Shown here piece by piece: positions 1-11,162 of a DNA stretch of 64,000 nt (its first letter is position 1; each line of letters starts with the position of its first letter). The DNA comes from Leucaena leucocephala (lineage: Eukaryota > Streptophyta > Magnoliopsida > Fabales > Fabaceae): contig CM073519.1 in the NCBI GenBank assembly GCA_037074615.1, positions 29,285,001 through 29,349,000 on the forward strand. Reading direction: 5' to 3'. The translations under genes and the position numbers were made by a program. The notes beneath the pieces were generated by a model. The model saw nothing but the letters and a program-made list of their open reading frames with translations. It did no database searches and was not told the DNA's origin.

Positions 1-942
1 AAGAAAAATTATGACATTGTGTGGGACAGCTCAAGGGAAACCTCAAGGGGTTAGGTGGCATGCTCATAGTGTAAGGAAGCTTCTTGAAAAATTTCAGTCC
101 AATCTGGTACCGATCGGAGCAGTTTCACAACAACTGGATTGTTTTCTGTTCCGATTTTTTCTATAATATACTAGGATATGTATTCTATCATGGAAATCAA
201 TGTCAAGGCTTCTCATACCCTTGACATGGTTATACTGAGTATTTATCTGCCATCCATTCCTTGGGAAATGACCAAAATACCCTTGGTGTCCTTTCTTACA
301 CTATATTGACCCTAAGGGCATAATCGTCATTTTACCCCTCTTTATACTGCCTCAGGATGTATCAGGGATGAACTAATCATATTTATACCATGTGCCACAT
401 TTTTAGCTTGTCCCAGGTGACCAAAATGCCCTTCATCCATCTCTGGTATAATCTGGGCATCCAGGGGCATTTTCATAATTTCGCACTTTTTTTGGACATT
501 GGCCCTTTCTATTGATGGACTGGTACCCTGGGTTTTAGGCCCTTCTTGGTGTCATCATGGGCTCATATATGAGGTCATCTAGTCTCATTTCATCTAGGCT
601 CACATACCGATAAGTTCCATTATCGGATCACGGGTGTTATTAAACTCCCGTCAAAATTCACTGTTATGGGAATAACTTTTTATACAGGACTTCTTCTGGG
701 GTTCTGTCCAATTTATAACATCTGACATTGTAGGGCACACTTTCCTGTAATTTCCCCACTTATATCTGATATCCATGGAATATGATAAAAATTCAGATAA
801 CTTTTATACTATCAGATAATTTATGCTGTCTAGAGCCCTAATAATATTTATGTATCATGCCAGACTAACTAGCGTAACTTCCTCTAAACTTCCGGGCAGT
901 TATAACCCTTTCCGGGCTTACCTTTCCAAAATTAAAATTTTG
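1..942 (-). repeat. Group-B LTR fragment, inverted
   Basis: The reverse complement matches the U3 part of the group-B solo LTR at about 41780-42750, including the blocks around the Pro-rich-looking repeats ending in a TGTCCCACATGATGTCA-like stretch. It is cut by the window edge on the left. On the right it stops at about 942, some 230 bp before the LTR terminus would be reached, where sequence of another element (W) begins abruptly. No target duplication is visible. Coordinates of the right edge are good to a few bases. Confidence 0.7.
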
Positions 943-1462
943 CCTAAGAATAATGATATAAGTCCTCTCTCTTTATTATGATGAGTTATTAAAGATGATA
1001 AGAATGTATGATGATATGAGAATGAGAGTTAAAGTGTGCAGATATTTAGAGAATTTTGCTAGATACTCAGATGAGAAAGAAGTGATTACACTTGATGAGT
1101 TGTTGATAGAAACTCCATAATATAGCAGTATTCGAGAGAGTTTAGTATGAAAGAAATGAACACTACTCACAAGTCTAGAATGGTGAGAAGTCTATATGCA
1201 GATAGATGTATAGCAAGTAAGTAAGTAATAGAATGAACTGGAGTTCAACTTTGATTGAGCTGATTCATGATAGAAGAATGATGATAGTAAAGATATAAAG
1301 ATCTGCGGACATGAAAGGTACTCCACCAAGATGTTAAAATAGAAAATAAGAGGTAAATGCCCCAATCCTTAGTCATAAAAAGGGTAAGGATACCTATCCA
1401 CGATGGTTGACTAAGGTGTCAAGTAAATTTCGAGGAAGAAATTTATTTTAAGGGGGTAGAAA
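943..1462 (+). mobile_element. 3' internal end of non-autonomous element W
   Basis: This stretch matches the 3' internal ends of X (about 54935-55460) and C (about 34587-35152). It runs into the conserved AAATTTCGAGG block and a polypurine tract just before an LTR start. Unlike C it has no chromodomain fragment. The upstream part of W is missing, replaced by the inverted group-B LTR. No open frame of interest is present, in line with a LARD-like element. Confidence 0.7.
1446..1462 (+). other. Polypurine tract of W
   Basis: TTTTAAGGGGGTAGAAA lies directly against the LTR start and follows a conserved AAATTTCGAGG block. This is the expected plus-strand primer position for gypsy reverse transcription. 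Confidence 0.75.
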
Positions 1463-3534
1463 TATCATATCCTAATTTTTCCCTATCCGTATAGTACTGA
1501 TAGTGGAAAGAGGTTTGGAAAGGATTATGACGAAGATAAGAAGAAATGATAAAGGTTAGATTCTTTAAGGAAGAAAAGGACTAAAATGAAAAGTAGAAAA
1601 GGTTAAAGGCAAAAAGTGAATGTAGAAACAAAAGCTGGGCCCTTAAGTGTAATTTTTGAAAGTTAAGGGACTTAAATGCAAATAGCTAAAAGTTCAGGGG
1701 CCAAAGTGCAATTATTCAAAAGTTGAGGGACACAAATGTAAATATGAGAAAGTTGAGCCAAAATAGGCCAAAAATGCCCAGAATCATATAAGACCCAAAT
1801 TTTACCAGTAGATAGACAAAATTATTCCGGTCAGTTTAACACAACACAGAATTTTGATTTGAGGTCCCGATTAATTGATATAAATTTATGAAGTCAGAAG
1901 AGTTATTACAGTATTTTTCAGACAATAGAATCAGATGAAACTTTACAGGAAATTCCTATATTTAATGTAAGAATTTATAAAATTAACAGAGTCAGAAAAG
2001 GAATCCTATAGAAGTCTTACGGGATTTTATGGTGAAATAAAATACCTGATAAACAGGATAGGGTGAGATTTATTAGGATTTGTGCCATAAAGGTAATAAG
2101 GCCAATGGGCCTATACCAATGCCCAAATGGTGCCATAATGCGCCCAATAAAGTAATGAAACAGTTATGTGGGTCAGAGTCCAAAGCAGTCTAGGAAAAGT
2201 GTAAAATTATGAAAATACCCCTGGATGCCCATAACATACCAGTGATGGGTAAAGGGCCTTCTGGCATTCTGGATAGGGCAAAAAATGTGTAAGATGGTAT
2301 AAAGATGATTAATTAGAGCCAGTAAATACTCTGATGATGTTTGAAAAGACGATAATGCCCTTTGGGAAATTAAAGTAAAATCGGACACCGATAAAGGGTT
2401 AAAGGAAATGTAGAAAATTTTTATCAGGACTTTCAGGTCTCAGAAAATTATGAGACTTTACAGGGAATTCATTTTATATTATAATGAGTTTCTAAAAATA
2501 TTATAACCATTAAAAGAGGTGTCTAGCATTTATTTCAAAATCAAAATATTTTAAGAATATCGGTATAAGGAAAGTACCTTAGGATTTGTGCCAATTAGCT
2601 ATTGGATCCAAGGATATGGCAGCCCAAAATTTCGTCCTAGGGCAGCCCAATAAGTCCCAAGAGTTGTCTTGGAGCCCAAGTCCAATAATGAATAATTTTT
2701 GAATTTTTGAAAAGAAAAAAAAGGGATAAAGTGAAAATTATAGTTTGCACATAGTGGGACCCACACACTCACAGACTTGGCGTCCAAGACAGGGGGAGGA
2801 GAATATTTTTTTCATGTGGATTTATCTCAAGTTGTCTTGGAGAGTAAGCTTGATGTAAGAACAAATATGAGCCATTAGATCAAATAGTGTACAAAGTGAT
2901 CTTGGCCATTCATTTTCCATGGAATTTTTCTATAAGTACCCCCTCAATTTTGCAGCAAACCGTGAGCCATGAACCCTTGGTAAAACTCTTGCAAAATGGA
3001 AACTCAAGCCAAGACAAAGAAGAGTCAATGTTCCAAAGTTCAAGCAAGCTAGAGATTAAAGGTAAGCAATCTCTCCAAGCTTATTTTCCTTTGATTTGGG
3101 AGCTTGAACTTAGGGTTTTCATGGGAGAAAAGTTGAGTTTTCTCTAAGGGGAGGTGCTGCGCAAAGACCTTAGATGAAAGGGGAAAGAAGAATTTAAAGT
3201 TAGAAACATATGATTGAAGCTTAAACAAGCTAGTTAAGAGATTGGTTGTTGAATCAAGTTGATATTCTTGACTTTGCTATGATGTGCCCTGTTCAGTCTG
3301 CACTGTTCATGAGGGAAGAAAATTGAATTTCAATGAGTTAATGCTTCCATTGAATTTAGATGATGGTTTTGTGTATGATTGGAAAGGTTTTCAACCTTGA
3401 AAGCATTGAAATTCCAAGATTGTAATTTTTGAAACCCTTCTCTGTTACTGTTCACACGCATGAACAGTGATTGGAATTTCATAATTTTGATGGTTCCAAT
3501 AGCTTTAAAATGAAAATTTGTGTGGGGTAAAGTG
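1463..3534 (+). repeat. Truncated 3' LTR of W (group B)
   Basis: The LTR begins TATCATATCC, so the terminal TG has mutated to TA. It follows the group-B LTR for about 2.07 kb, through a TATA-like TATAAGTA at 2931-2938 and a leader with the donor-like AAAG|GTAAGC near 3060. It is then broken at 3534 by a Copia LTR. The rest of the LTR (about 1.1 kb) does not resume on the other side. Confidence 0.75.
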
Positions 3535-5304
3535 TGTTGGAAAATGTGCCCTATGAGCCAATCATTGTCTTATGAACATTATTGATTTATGAATTTATTA
3601 ATTGTGTTATCATATTATTTGCATGTTTATTGTGATGACCATCCTTGGATAATTCATGATCTTATCCTAAATGTCCCTGGTCGGTCATCTATGTGGGAGC
3701 AGAGATGAAAAGGCCAGTATGACTTTGAAGATGTATAGAGATATAAATCAAAGTCATAGGCACATGTAAGAGTACAAGGTGTTGGACTGACCCACTATGA
3801 GAGAGCTGCATTGGTTACGTCATAAGCTTCTCTCATATACAAACCATGTCATTATGCCCTTTGACCTGAGATCATTATGGATTCCTACATGACAAACTCT
3901 CAGCTTTGACCTAGTCAAAAGTCACTTTTGACCGAGTGATCATAAAGACTATGTTCGAGCTTAGTGGTTTTTCATGCAGAGGAATGTGAATAGTCAAGAT
4001 GGAATTCGTCCCTCACATTCGTAGAGAGATATTACTGGGCCCCTCGATGAGTGTGTCTGAGAAACGTATGGCCATATTGTAATGGAAAGGTAGTTCTATT
4101 TCTATAGTCAGACTACTCAGGGATCGAGAAAATAACGGTCAGGAATAGGAGGATGACATTATCCATGCCTCATCCATGACCAAAATATCGCGTGACAGAA
4201 GGGACATGATATGGTTGTATAAAAGGTTACATCGTTTATCGATCCTCATATGATTTGGGTAGTCGTTATGTCTTGCTAGAGACCGCTTGCGACTTGTGAG
4301 CCAGTATAGCAAATGGCCCACTGCCAACTTCATATGGGCCTACAGGGTCGCACACAAAATAGCCCAACACGAGCTATGATGTCCAAATTCATTGAATCTA
4401 AGACATGTCCAGATTCAATGAATGATCCAGGGTGGATGTATATATTTATTTATATTTATATTCGTATATATATATAAATTCGTATTTATATATTATATAT
4501 AAGAGATATATGAGATTTAATTTATAAGGATAAATTAAATCTCTATCACGTTTGAATTTGAAATTCAAATTGATAGGATATCTCATATAAGAGATATTTA
4601 TAAGATTTAATTTATAAGGATAAATTAAATCCCTATCACATTTGAATTTGAAATTCAAATTGATATGATATCTCAAATTTGATTTATGAGAATAAATCAA
4701 ATATAGTTCAGTTTCATCTTTATTTAAAGTTAAATAAATAGGTAATTAAATCTGTGGGACGGATTTAATATTATTTATCTAATTAGTTTCTTATAAAATT
4801 ATATAATATATGATATTGTATTAATTTCAGAATTAATATAAGATTAACTCTAAAATCCAATTCGATAGAGAGAGAAAACGCATAGCATCCTATATATCTG
4901 ATTTTAGGAGCTGCATTTTATGGACACACATAGAACACAGAAAGGCAGAAGGGGAATCTGTAAAAGGTTTGTAGATAAGAAACTGTTGAAATAGAGACAG
5001 AGAGGACAAATTTGAGAAAGCCCTGGAGGGACAAGAGATGCTAGTACGTCATTCGTGGTTGGAACGCTGCTCGTGTGGATACCAGTAGAGGAAGCTGACC
5101 TGAGTCGTCAACTTCTTGCGATCAGAAAGGGAGCACGAGCCACGGAGAGAAGCTGTGAATGTCGTGACCAGAAGCTGTGGAAGTCACTGAGGAACACTGA
5201 GGGTAATGCTTCTTCCCACTTGACTTAAACACATACGGTAGCTCCTAGCAAGGAATGAAAAATTTTTAAATTAATTTCCGTTACGTGTCTTTCAATTCCT
5301 TACA
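3535..5304 (+). repeat. Copia (Angela-like) LTR with mismatched flanks
   Basis: The LTR runs from TGTTGGAAAA to TTCCTTACA, 1770 bp, and is the opposite-strand relative of the LTR at 44703-46571. Its AT-rich middle has two copies of a 91-bp tandem unit, against about three in the other copy. No primer site follows it. The flanks are AAGTG on the left and TATGA on the right, so there is no target duplication. The left flank is a group-B LTR and the right flank is element X internal sequence. A chimeric solo LTR made by recombination between two Copia elements fits best. Angela-type assignment rests on the general look of the LTR termini only. Confidence 0.75.
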
Positions 5305-5411
5305 TATGAGACGTGGGTAGCAAGTACTCAGGTGGCAACTAAAATGCACATAGACCTGATGATAGGAATAAAGATACTAACCTCACTGAAGGTTCTCAGT
5401 TAGAGGTTTAG
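5305..5411 (+). mobile_element. Element X internal region, segment 1
   Basis: Matches about 31320-31398 of the C element, then resumes at 10110 after an inserted A solo LTR. X has lost its 5' LTR, primer site and first internal part. They would have lain left of 5305, where the Copia LTR now sits. Confidence 0.7.
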
Positions 5412-6504
5412 TGAAACATCCTCCTTTTCTTATGTCTTAGGGACCAAACGGTAGCATATGGAACCACTTTTAAGGCTATTGAAGTCAAATTACTCAATCT
5501 AGAATTTTACTCTTAGCGAGTACTGTTCACTGTGTAAATTCTAGTGGAGTGACCTGACTTCAAAAAATCATAACTAATTATAGAAAAATCGAAATGAAGT
5601 GGTTCAAATTGCTACACGAACCTAACTTAATGACCTTCCAGAGAAAAATAACTTGTTGACTACACCTTGACCAGGTCAATGTCAGCCAATGTCCGAATTT
5701 ACTGTTTATCCTACAATTTTCCCTTTTTCTAGCATTTTGGTCCCAACATTTGTACTATCCAATCCCTAGCTTCTCTTCATACTTCTTCAATCCTTTTCTA
5801 ACATACCTGTGGGATTAGGATTTCATGGAAGGGGGTGAGATTTCTGGGGAAGCCTCAGTAGCAAACGGAAACCATATAATATATGTAAGTATATGCTTGA
5901 TGTTACTATGTGTGTACTTAATGATCATGCTTGAATCATGATAACATACATTCTTCCATGTTACTTAATTATAACATATAGTCATAGCATAAAAAAAACA
6001 GAGCATTACTTAATCATACATGCTTTACATCATCAAGGTAAGAAAACATCACATAAAACATCCAAGTAGTATAAGCATACAAGTAGGTAAGTTTACTACC
6101 TGATATGGAGCCTTTTCTTTAGTCCTTCACCTTGTCTCTAAGGTCCCTTCTTTTTAGAGCCTATACATAGCATAATAATATCTTTATTATTATCTAGTAT
6201 AGCTCTACTTACTCATGCTCAACTTTTGGGGTAATATCCTTAATCCGACATTCCCCTTTCCTTCTATTTATAGATAACTTTATTAATAGAGATATTTCTC
6301 TATTCTAACCACTAAGAGCAATCCTTTGCTTTATTAGATCAGGGACTAGATAACTTACTTACCTCATTCCTAAGCTCTGCCCAGTCCCTCAGCTCTTTAG
6401 ACTGCTCCTAGCTCCACCAGAACTCATTCCTTTCTTTCTCTTTCTCAGTTCTTTCTCTTCTTTCTTGGCCCTTGGCCGTGGCATTCCTTGAGGGAGGAGT
6501 AGCC

Positions 6505-6512
6505 TATTTATA
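6505..6512 (-). promoter_or_regulatory. TATA box of group-A LTR
   Basis: TATTTATA on the plus strand is TATAAATA on the sense strand, upstream of a purine-rich leader and a GAG|GTAAGT donor-like site near 6360. This is the probable LTR promoter. Confidence 0.5.
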
Positions 6513-6645
6513 GCTGGAGGGAGGTGGAATGGATGGCTCATATCGAATCGTGATGAATGGTCTAGATCGCTTAACTTCCTCAAGAAGCTTCGCCTGCATC
6601 ATCACGATGACATCCTCCTCGTTAATGACTCACCATTATGACATC

Positions 6646-9471
6646 TGTCACATCCTTATATTTATACATCTTAGGGACCATTCAGTAGCACTTAAATCAC
6701 TTTCAGGGTCATTGAAGTCTAAACACTTAATCTGGAATTTTATTCATATCGAGTACTGTTCATTGTGGCAAATTCCAGATGAGTGACCTGATTTTGAAAA
6801 TTTATAACTAATTCTATAAAAATCGAAATGAAGTGGTTCAAATTGCTACATGAAGCTAACTCAAATATATTTCAGGGAAAAATCATTGGTTGACCAATCC
6901 TTGACAAATTTCACGTGGGTCAACGTTTCAATCTTACTGTTCATCCAATGACTTTCTCCTGAATCCAGCATTCTGGTCCCAACTTTAACAATTTATATCT
7001 TTTCGTGTATACATCCAAATTAGACATTCTATGTATCAAATTAAATCTTAGTATGTCTACTTTTTACTCTAAAAATTTCGTACATTAATTCAATCATTTA
7101 ATATTTTTAATGATTTATCAAACATGAATGGGTCTTCACGAGTTACTGTTCACTGAGCCTATTTTCAGCATTTAGTCTTTACATACTCAAGCCTACAGCC
7201 AACACATATCAGTCATACAGGCCAGATAACAATTAATATCAAATAATCAACTGTTATATATTAGGGCATGATTAACTCCCTCATATTTTATTACATCCTT
7301 TTCTGTCTAACAACCGGCAGCATAACTGCTACAATTCTTCTTTAGAAAGTAACCGATGTTGTACCGATTCGGTAATTCCCTTATGCGAACTACCATTCTA
7401 CGTAGTACCCAGGAAAGACTGGATGAACCTGCTGGGTCCACTCACTTCCAGCCTCCTTAGACAGCACTACGTACACAGTACGTATCAGTTCCTTTCTTTG
7501 TTCCGTCTTCGTTGTTGGAATTTCGGCAGCCTACCGGCGTCTCTTAAGATTTCCAAATTTTATTTTGACAGAACCTCCCCTGTAATGTTATGTTTGGGAA
7601 TGAGATTCAAAAGAATCCCAGTAACAACAATCATAACAAAATATGTAATGCAAAGTGACGGTGCTTGCTTGTGACTGTGTATAGATAAGTATGCTGCATG
7701 CTTCCATATTCAATAACATATGATCATAGCATTGGAATAGAGCTTCAAGCATAACATATAGGACAACAATCAACCAAACAAAACAACACATCACAAAGAC
7801 ATTACATAAGAGCTAGGATTAGTTGTTACCTCAAAAGCAGAGCTTCAGAACTTCCTTACTACTTCCAACTCCACCAGAACTTCCTTTCTTTATTTCTTTC
7901 TCCTTCTCTCTCTTCTTTCTCTCTCTTTTCTTGCCAAAAACGTGGGATGCATAAAATGGGAGGGGAAGGGGGTATTTATAGCTTTAATGGATGGCATTCT
8001 TGTAATTTTGAAGCCATCTGAACATGTGGTCCTGGTTTTTCCTGGAATTTCCTATTTTCTTTAATTCTTTTTACTGCATCACCCTGGACACCTCATGGGA
8101 CACCTCATAGGACACCTCACCACCCATATTCTTCATGTGACGAAATTTGGAGGTTCTGGAAGCTTTCCGGTCTAATCTAGTACCGGCCCGGTCCATCGAC
8201 TCGAAAAACGTGCCGTTTTCAGAATCTGATGTTTCTGAAGATCCTTTTTATGTCTACTGACCTCACATTTAGTATCTAGACCCTTTATATCATTAAATTT
8301 TTAATACTGGGTCCAGACTCAATTACAGATCCCCTGCGAAATGACCAAAATGCCCTTGGTGCCCTATCTTGTCCTATTTTAATCCCTAAGGGCAAAATCG
8401 TCATTTCACACCTTTCTGGACCCGGTCAAAGCTTATACTGGCTCTAGTCAACCTTATTTAGACATGTCTTGACCTCTGGGTCTGTCCAAAATGACCAGAA
8501 TACCCTATATTCATCTGCTGCCCTTTTTGTACAACATAGGGGCATTTTCGTAATTTCGCACTTTTCCGGGGTTCTGCTGGACACTGGCCCACCTATCAGT
8601 CCAAGAGTCTTATTGGGCCTCTAATGGCGCCATTTTCGAGCTTCCTGGTTCCATTACCTGTATGGCACGCATTACGAGGAATCTTCCTTTAACACAATTC
8701 ATTGAATATTTTAACTATTATTTACCGAGTATATACCTTTTCCGGACACCGGCTCTTTTTCCCAGATATAGTGTCCTACTGTGTTCAGGCATCCTTGGGG
8801 GTTATAACGGTCATCTGACCGAAGTCATCCGATCGCATTCAGCCTCTTTAAAAATACCGATAAATCTCCTACCCGGATCCCCGGAGGCCTCACACTCCGT
8901 CTGGATTTCTTTATTTTGTGAATAACTTTTCCTACAGACCTCCTATCGGTATCCTGTCAGTTTCCCGACATCCGCCCATAAAGGCGCATCATCCTGTATT
9001 TTCCCACTTATATCTGAAATCTAGGGTATCCGGTATAAATTTTTATAACTTTTGGACGATCAGTCCATTTCTGGCTATCTGGAGTCTTCAAAAATTTCGG
9101 TATTAGGCTTGGTTACCCGGCGTCACCTGCCCTACCTTCTGGTAGAATCTGGGACTGAAATGCTGTCGGGCAGCGCAAACCACTTATGGCCTATTTTCTT
9201 TAATTATACTTTAGCCCCAGGGAACTTTTCCTTCTTTATAATTAAGTCCCTTAATTTGGCTAAAATTACACTTTAAGACCCCATATTTTTGTCTACCTTT
9301 CATTCCTAACTTTAAACTTTCCATAATTGCATTTAGGTCCCTTAATTTCCTTTCTTTTGCAATTTAATCCTTTTCTTTACATAAAGGTACACATGTTTTT
9401 CCTGAAACAGAGCTCATATATTCCGTTTAATCTGTACATAGGAACCAGTACAGAAAATTAAGGATATTACA
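6646..9471 (-). mobile_element. Group-C solo LTR
   Basis: A 2826-bp inverted copy of the LTRs of the complete C element (2823 bp each). It runs from TGTCACATCC on the left to GGATATTACA on the right. A perfect target duplication ACATC lies at 6641-6645 and 9472-9476. The interrupted host sequence is a group-A LTR whose uninterrupted form is seen near 14240. Short ORFs within it are also present in the other C LTRs but have no recognisable product. Confidence 0.95.
7973..7980 (-). promoter_or_regulatory. TATA box of C solo LTR
   Basis: Sense-strand TATAAATA followed by a C-rich start region and a GA-rich leader, as in the other two C LTRs. Confidence 0.55.
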
Positions 9472-10109
9472 ACATCATCCAAGGACACCTCAAGAGGTAT
9501 GTGGCACAAATGGTAGGGCCCTTGGGACACCTCACCAGCTGACTTAGCCTCTCCAGAGAATTCCAGAGCCTTTTCCTGGAATGAGCGGCCGAGATTGTGC
9601 TACGTGTCCTTTTTACTTTTTCTCCTTTTTCTAATCTCATGACATGTATCCTTTACTTTTCTTCTTTTCCTATAATAATGCCAAGTGGCACATTGTGGGG
9701 CCCATGAGGACACCTTTCGTGCCACCTCATGGTCTAAAGTCATATCTGATCACTTTTCCCAGTTATATCCTTAACCGCATAACATTACTTTATGGAAAAG
9801 CACTAAACTATTATTTTAATGCCTCTTAAACTCCATAATTCTTGGGCCTACGTTTTTGGTCTCTTGGATTGCTATCTTGGGTTTCTAACCAAGCCAAGCA
9901 TTCTGGTAGCTTAGTTCTCAAGAAACACCTCTTTCTTTTCCATTATGCCCAAAGGGACTTTCACTATTTTCCCTTAAATTTCACTTTCTTGCAGTTTAGT
10001 CCCTAAACATCATTTATATGCTTTTGGGACTCCTACATAATAGGGTCTAGTAGACTTCCTTTTTTAGGCTACAAACTGGGCTTCTAGGCCTAAAAATTGG
10101 GATATGACA

Positions 10110-10760
10110 TTTTACCATAGAGTATAGGCAAGCTAGATAGTATGATGCACTGAGATACAGAAGATCAGTTTAAGAAGAGGTTCAGAAGTAGATCCTCCGT
10201 ATGATCATCAGGGGTTGGTCTACATTATGAAACACTTTGTGTAGCTAGTCTCTATTGAACAAAATGATAAGAAGTTAGAATGATACTTGCCTAAGAATGA
10301 TCTAATACATGGCCTAAGGTTAAAGTCATGATGGATAATAGATAGAAAATTAAAATTTCCCAAAATAGAGGGATACCATCATGAAGGGATAGTAACCTGA
10401 CGCTCTACCCTAGAGAGCATAAGCAATAATGCTAGATGATAAATGGGATCCAAGTGACCTGAATTGGTTAGGATCTAGGGCAAGATTATAAATGAACCAC
10501 AGTTTACTCTAGAGCAAACTGAAACTAATGGAAAGAAAGAGTTAAGAGATAATAGAGAGATACAGAAGTCACTCCATACGAGATAGAGAGTGATATGCTC
10601 ACTTGAGAAGCTTTTGTCAAAGAGTTTAAAAGAATTATTCCTCTCAATTAGATAGAGGTGAGCGTGAACTAAGGAAAGGGAAACCCTTTGATGAATAATT
10701 AGCCTAGTTCATCTACATGAACTTTGAGGCTTAATGAGAGACACTTTTTCTCCTGTTAGT
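10110..10760 (+). mobile_element. Element X internal region, segment 2
   Basis: Aligns along its length with about 31391-32055 of the C element (shared words such as GAGTATAGGCAAG and GATCATCAGG). Frames are closed and the similarity is at the DNA level only. It ends at the TTAGT target of the 402-bp palindromic element. Confidence 0.75.
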
Positions 10761-11162
10761 TGTCATATCCCCAATTTTCTGACCTGATGTAGTTGTCATA
10801 TCCCCAATTTTCTGACCTAATATAGCCCAGAATCATATCAGACCCAAATTTAACCAGTAGATAGATAAAAATATTCTGGTCAGTTTAACGCAACATAGAA
10901 TTTTGATTTAGGTCCCTTAACTTTTGAATAATTGCACTTTAGTCCCTAAACTTTTCATTAATTGCATTTAGGTCCCTCCTTTTATTTCTACTTCAACTTT
11001 TTGTCTTCAAACTTTTCAATTTACGTTTTAGTCCCTATTCTTTCCTTAGTTATTAATCCTTCCCTTTCCTTTCTCAATCTGATACAGTTTATTCCAAAAA
11101 TCTTATATCCATTGTAGATAAACTGTACAGTTACATCAGGTCAGAAAATTGGGGATATGACA
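10761..11162. mobile_element. 402-bp element with two inverted U3 ends
   Basis: The first 31 bp (10761-10791) and last 31 bp (11132-11162) are perfect inverted repeats beginning TGTCATATCCCC. Both ends are the U3 start of a group-D LTR. A perfect 5-bp duplication TTAGT flanks it (10756-10760, 11163-11167). The left part carries a tandem repeat of the terminal 31 bp, then D sequence normally found about 290-400 bp into the LTR. The right part is D LTR bases 1 to about 258, inverted. It therefore has no U5 end. It resembles a MITE in form but is built from LTR pieces. Confidence 0.9.

Larger units (their letters stand above)
5412..10109 (-). mobile_element. Group-A solo LTR (split by a C solo LTR)
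   Basis: On the minus strand the LTR starts TGTCATATCCCAATTTTTAGG (10109 leftward) and ends near 5412. Without the 2826-bp C solo LTR and its duplicated ACATC it is about 1867 bp, matching the A copy at 13008-14873 (1866 bp). It sits inside X internal sequence, which continues on both sides. The flanks TTTAG and TTTTA are an eroded target duplication. No primer site or polypurine tract lies next to it, so it is solo. Confidence 0.8.

Noticed and set aside
4446..4700. 84-codon minus-strand frame rich in Tyr, Asn and Lys
   Set aside because: Low-complexity translation of the AT-rich 91-bp repeats in the Copia LTR.
10761..11162. Ordinary MITE of a DNA transposon family
   Set aside because: Ends and interior are LTR sequence and the duplication is 5 bp, so an LTR origin explains it better.
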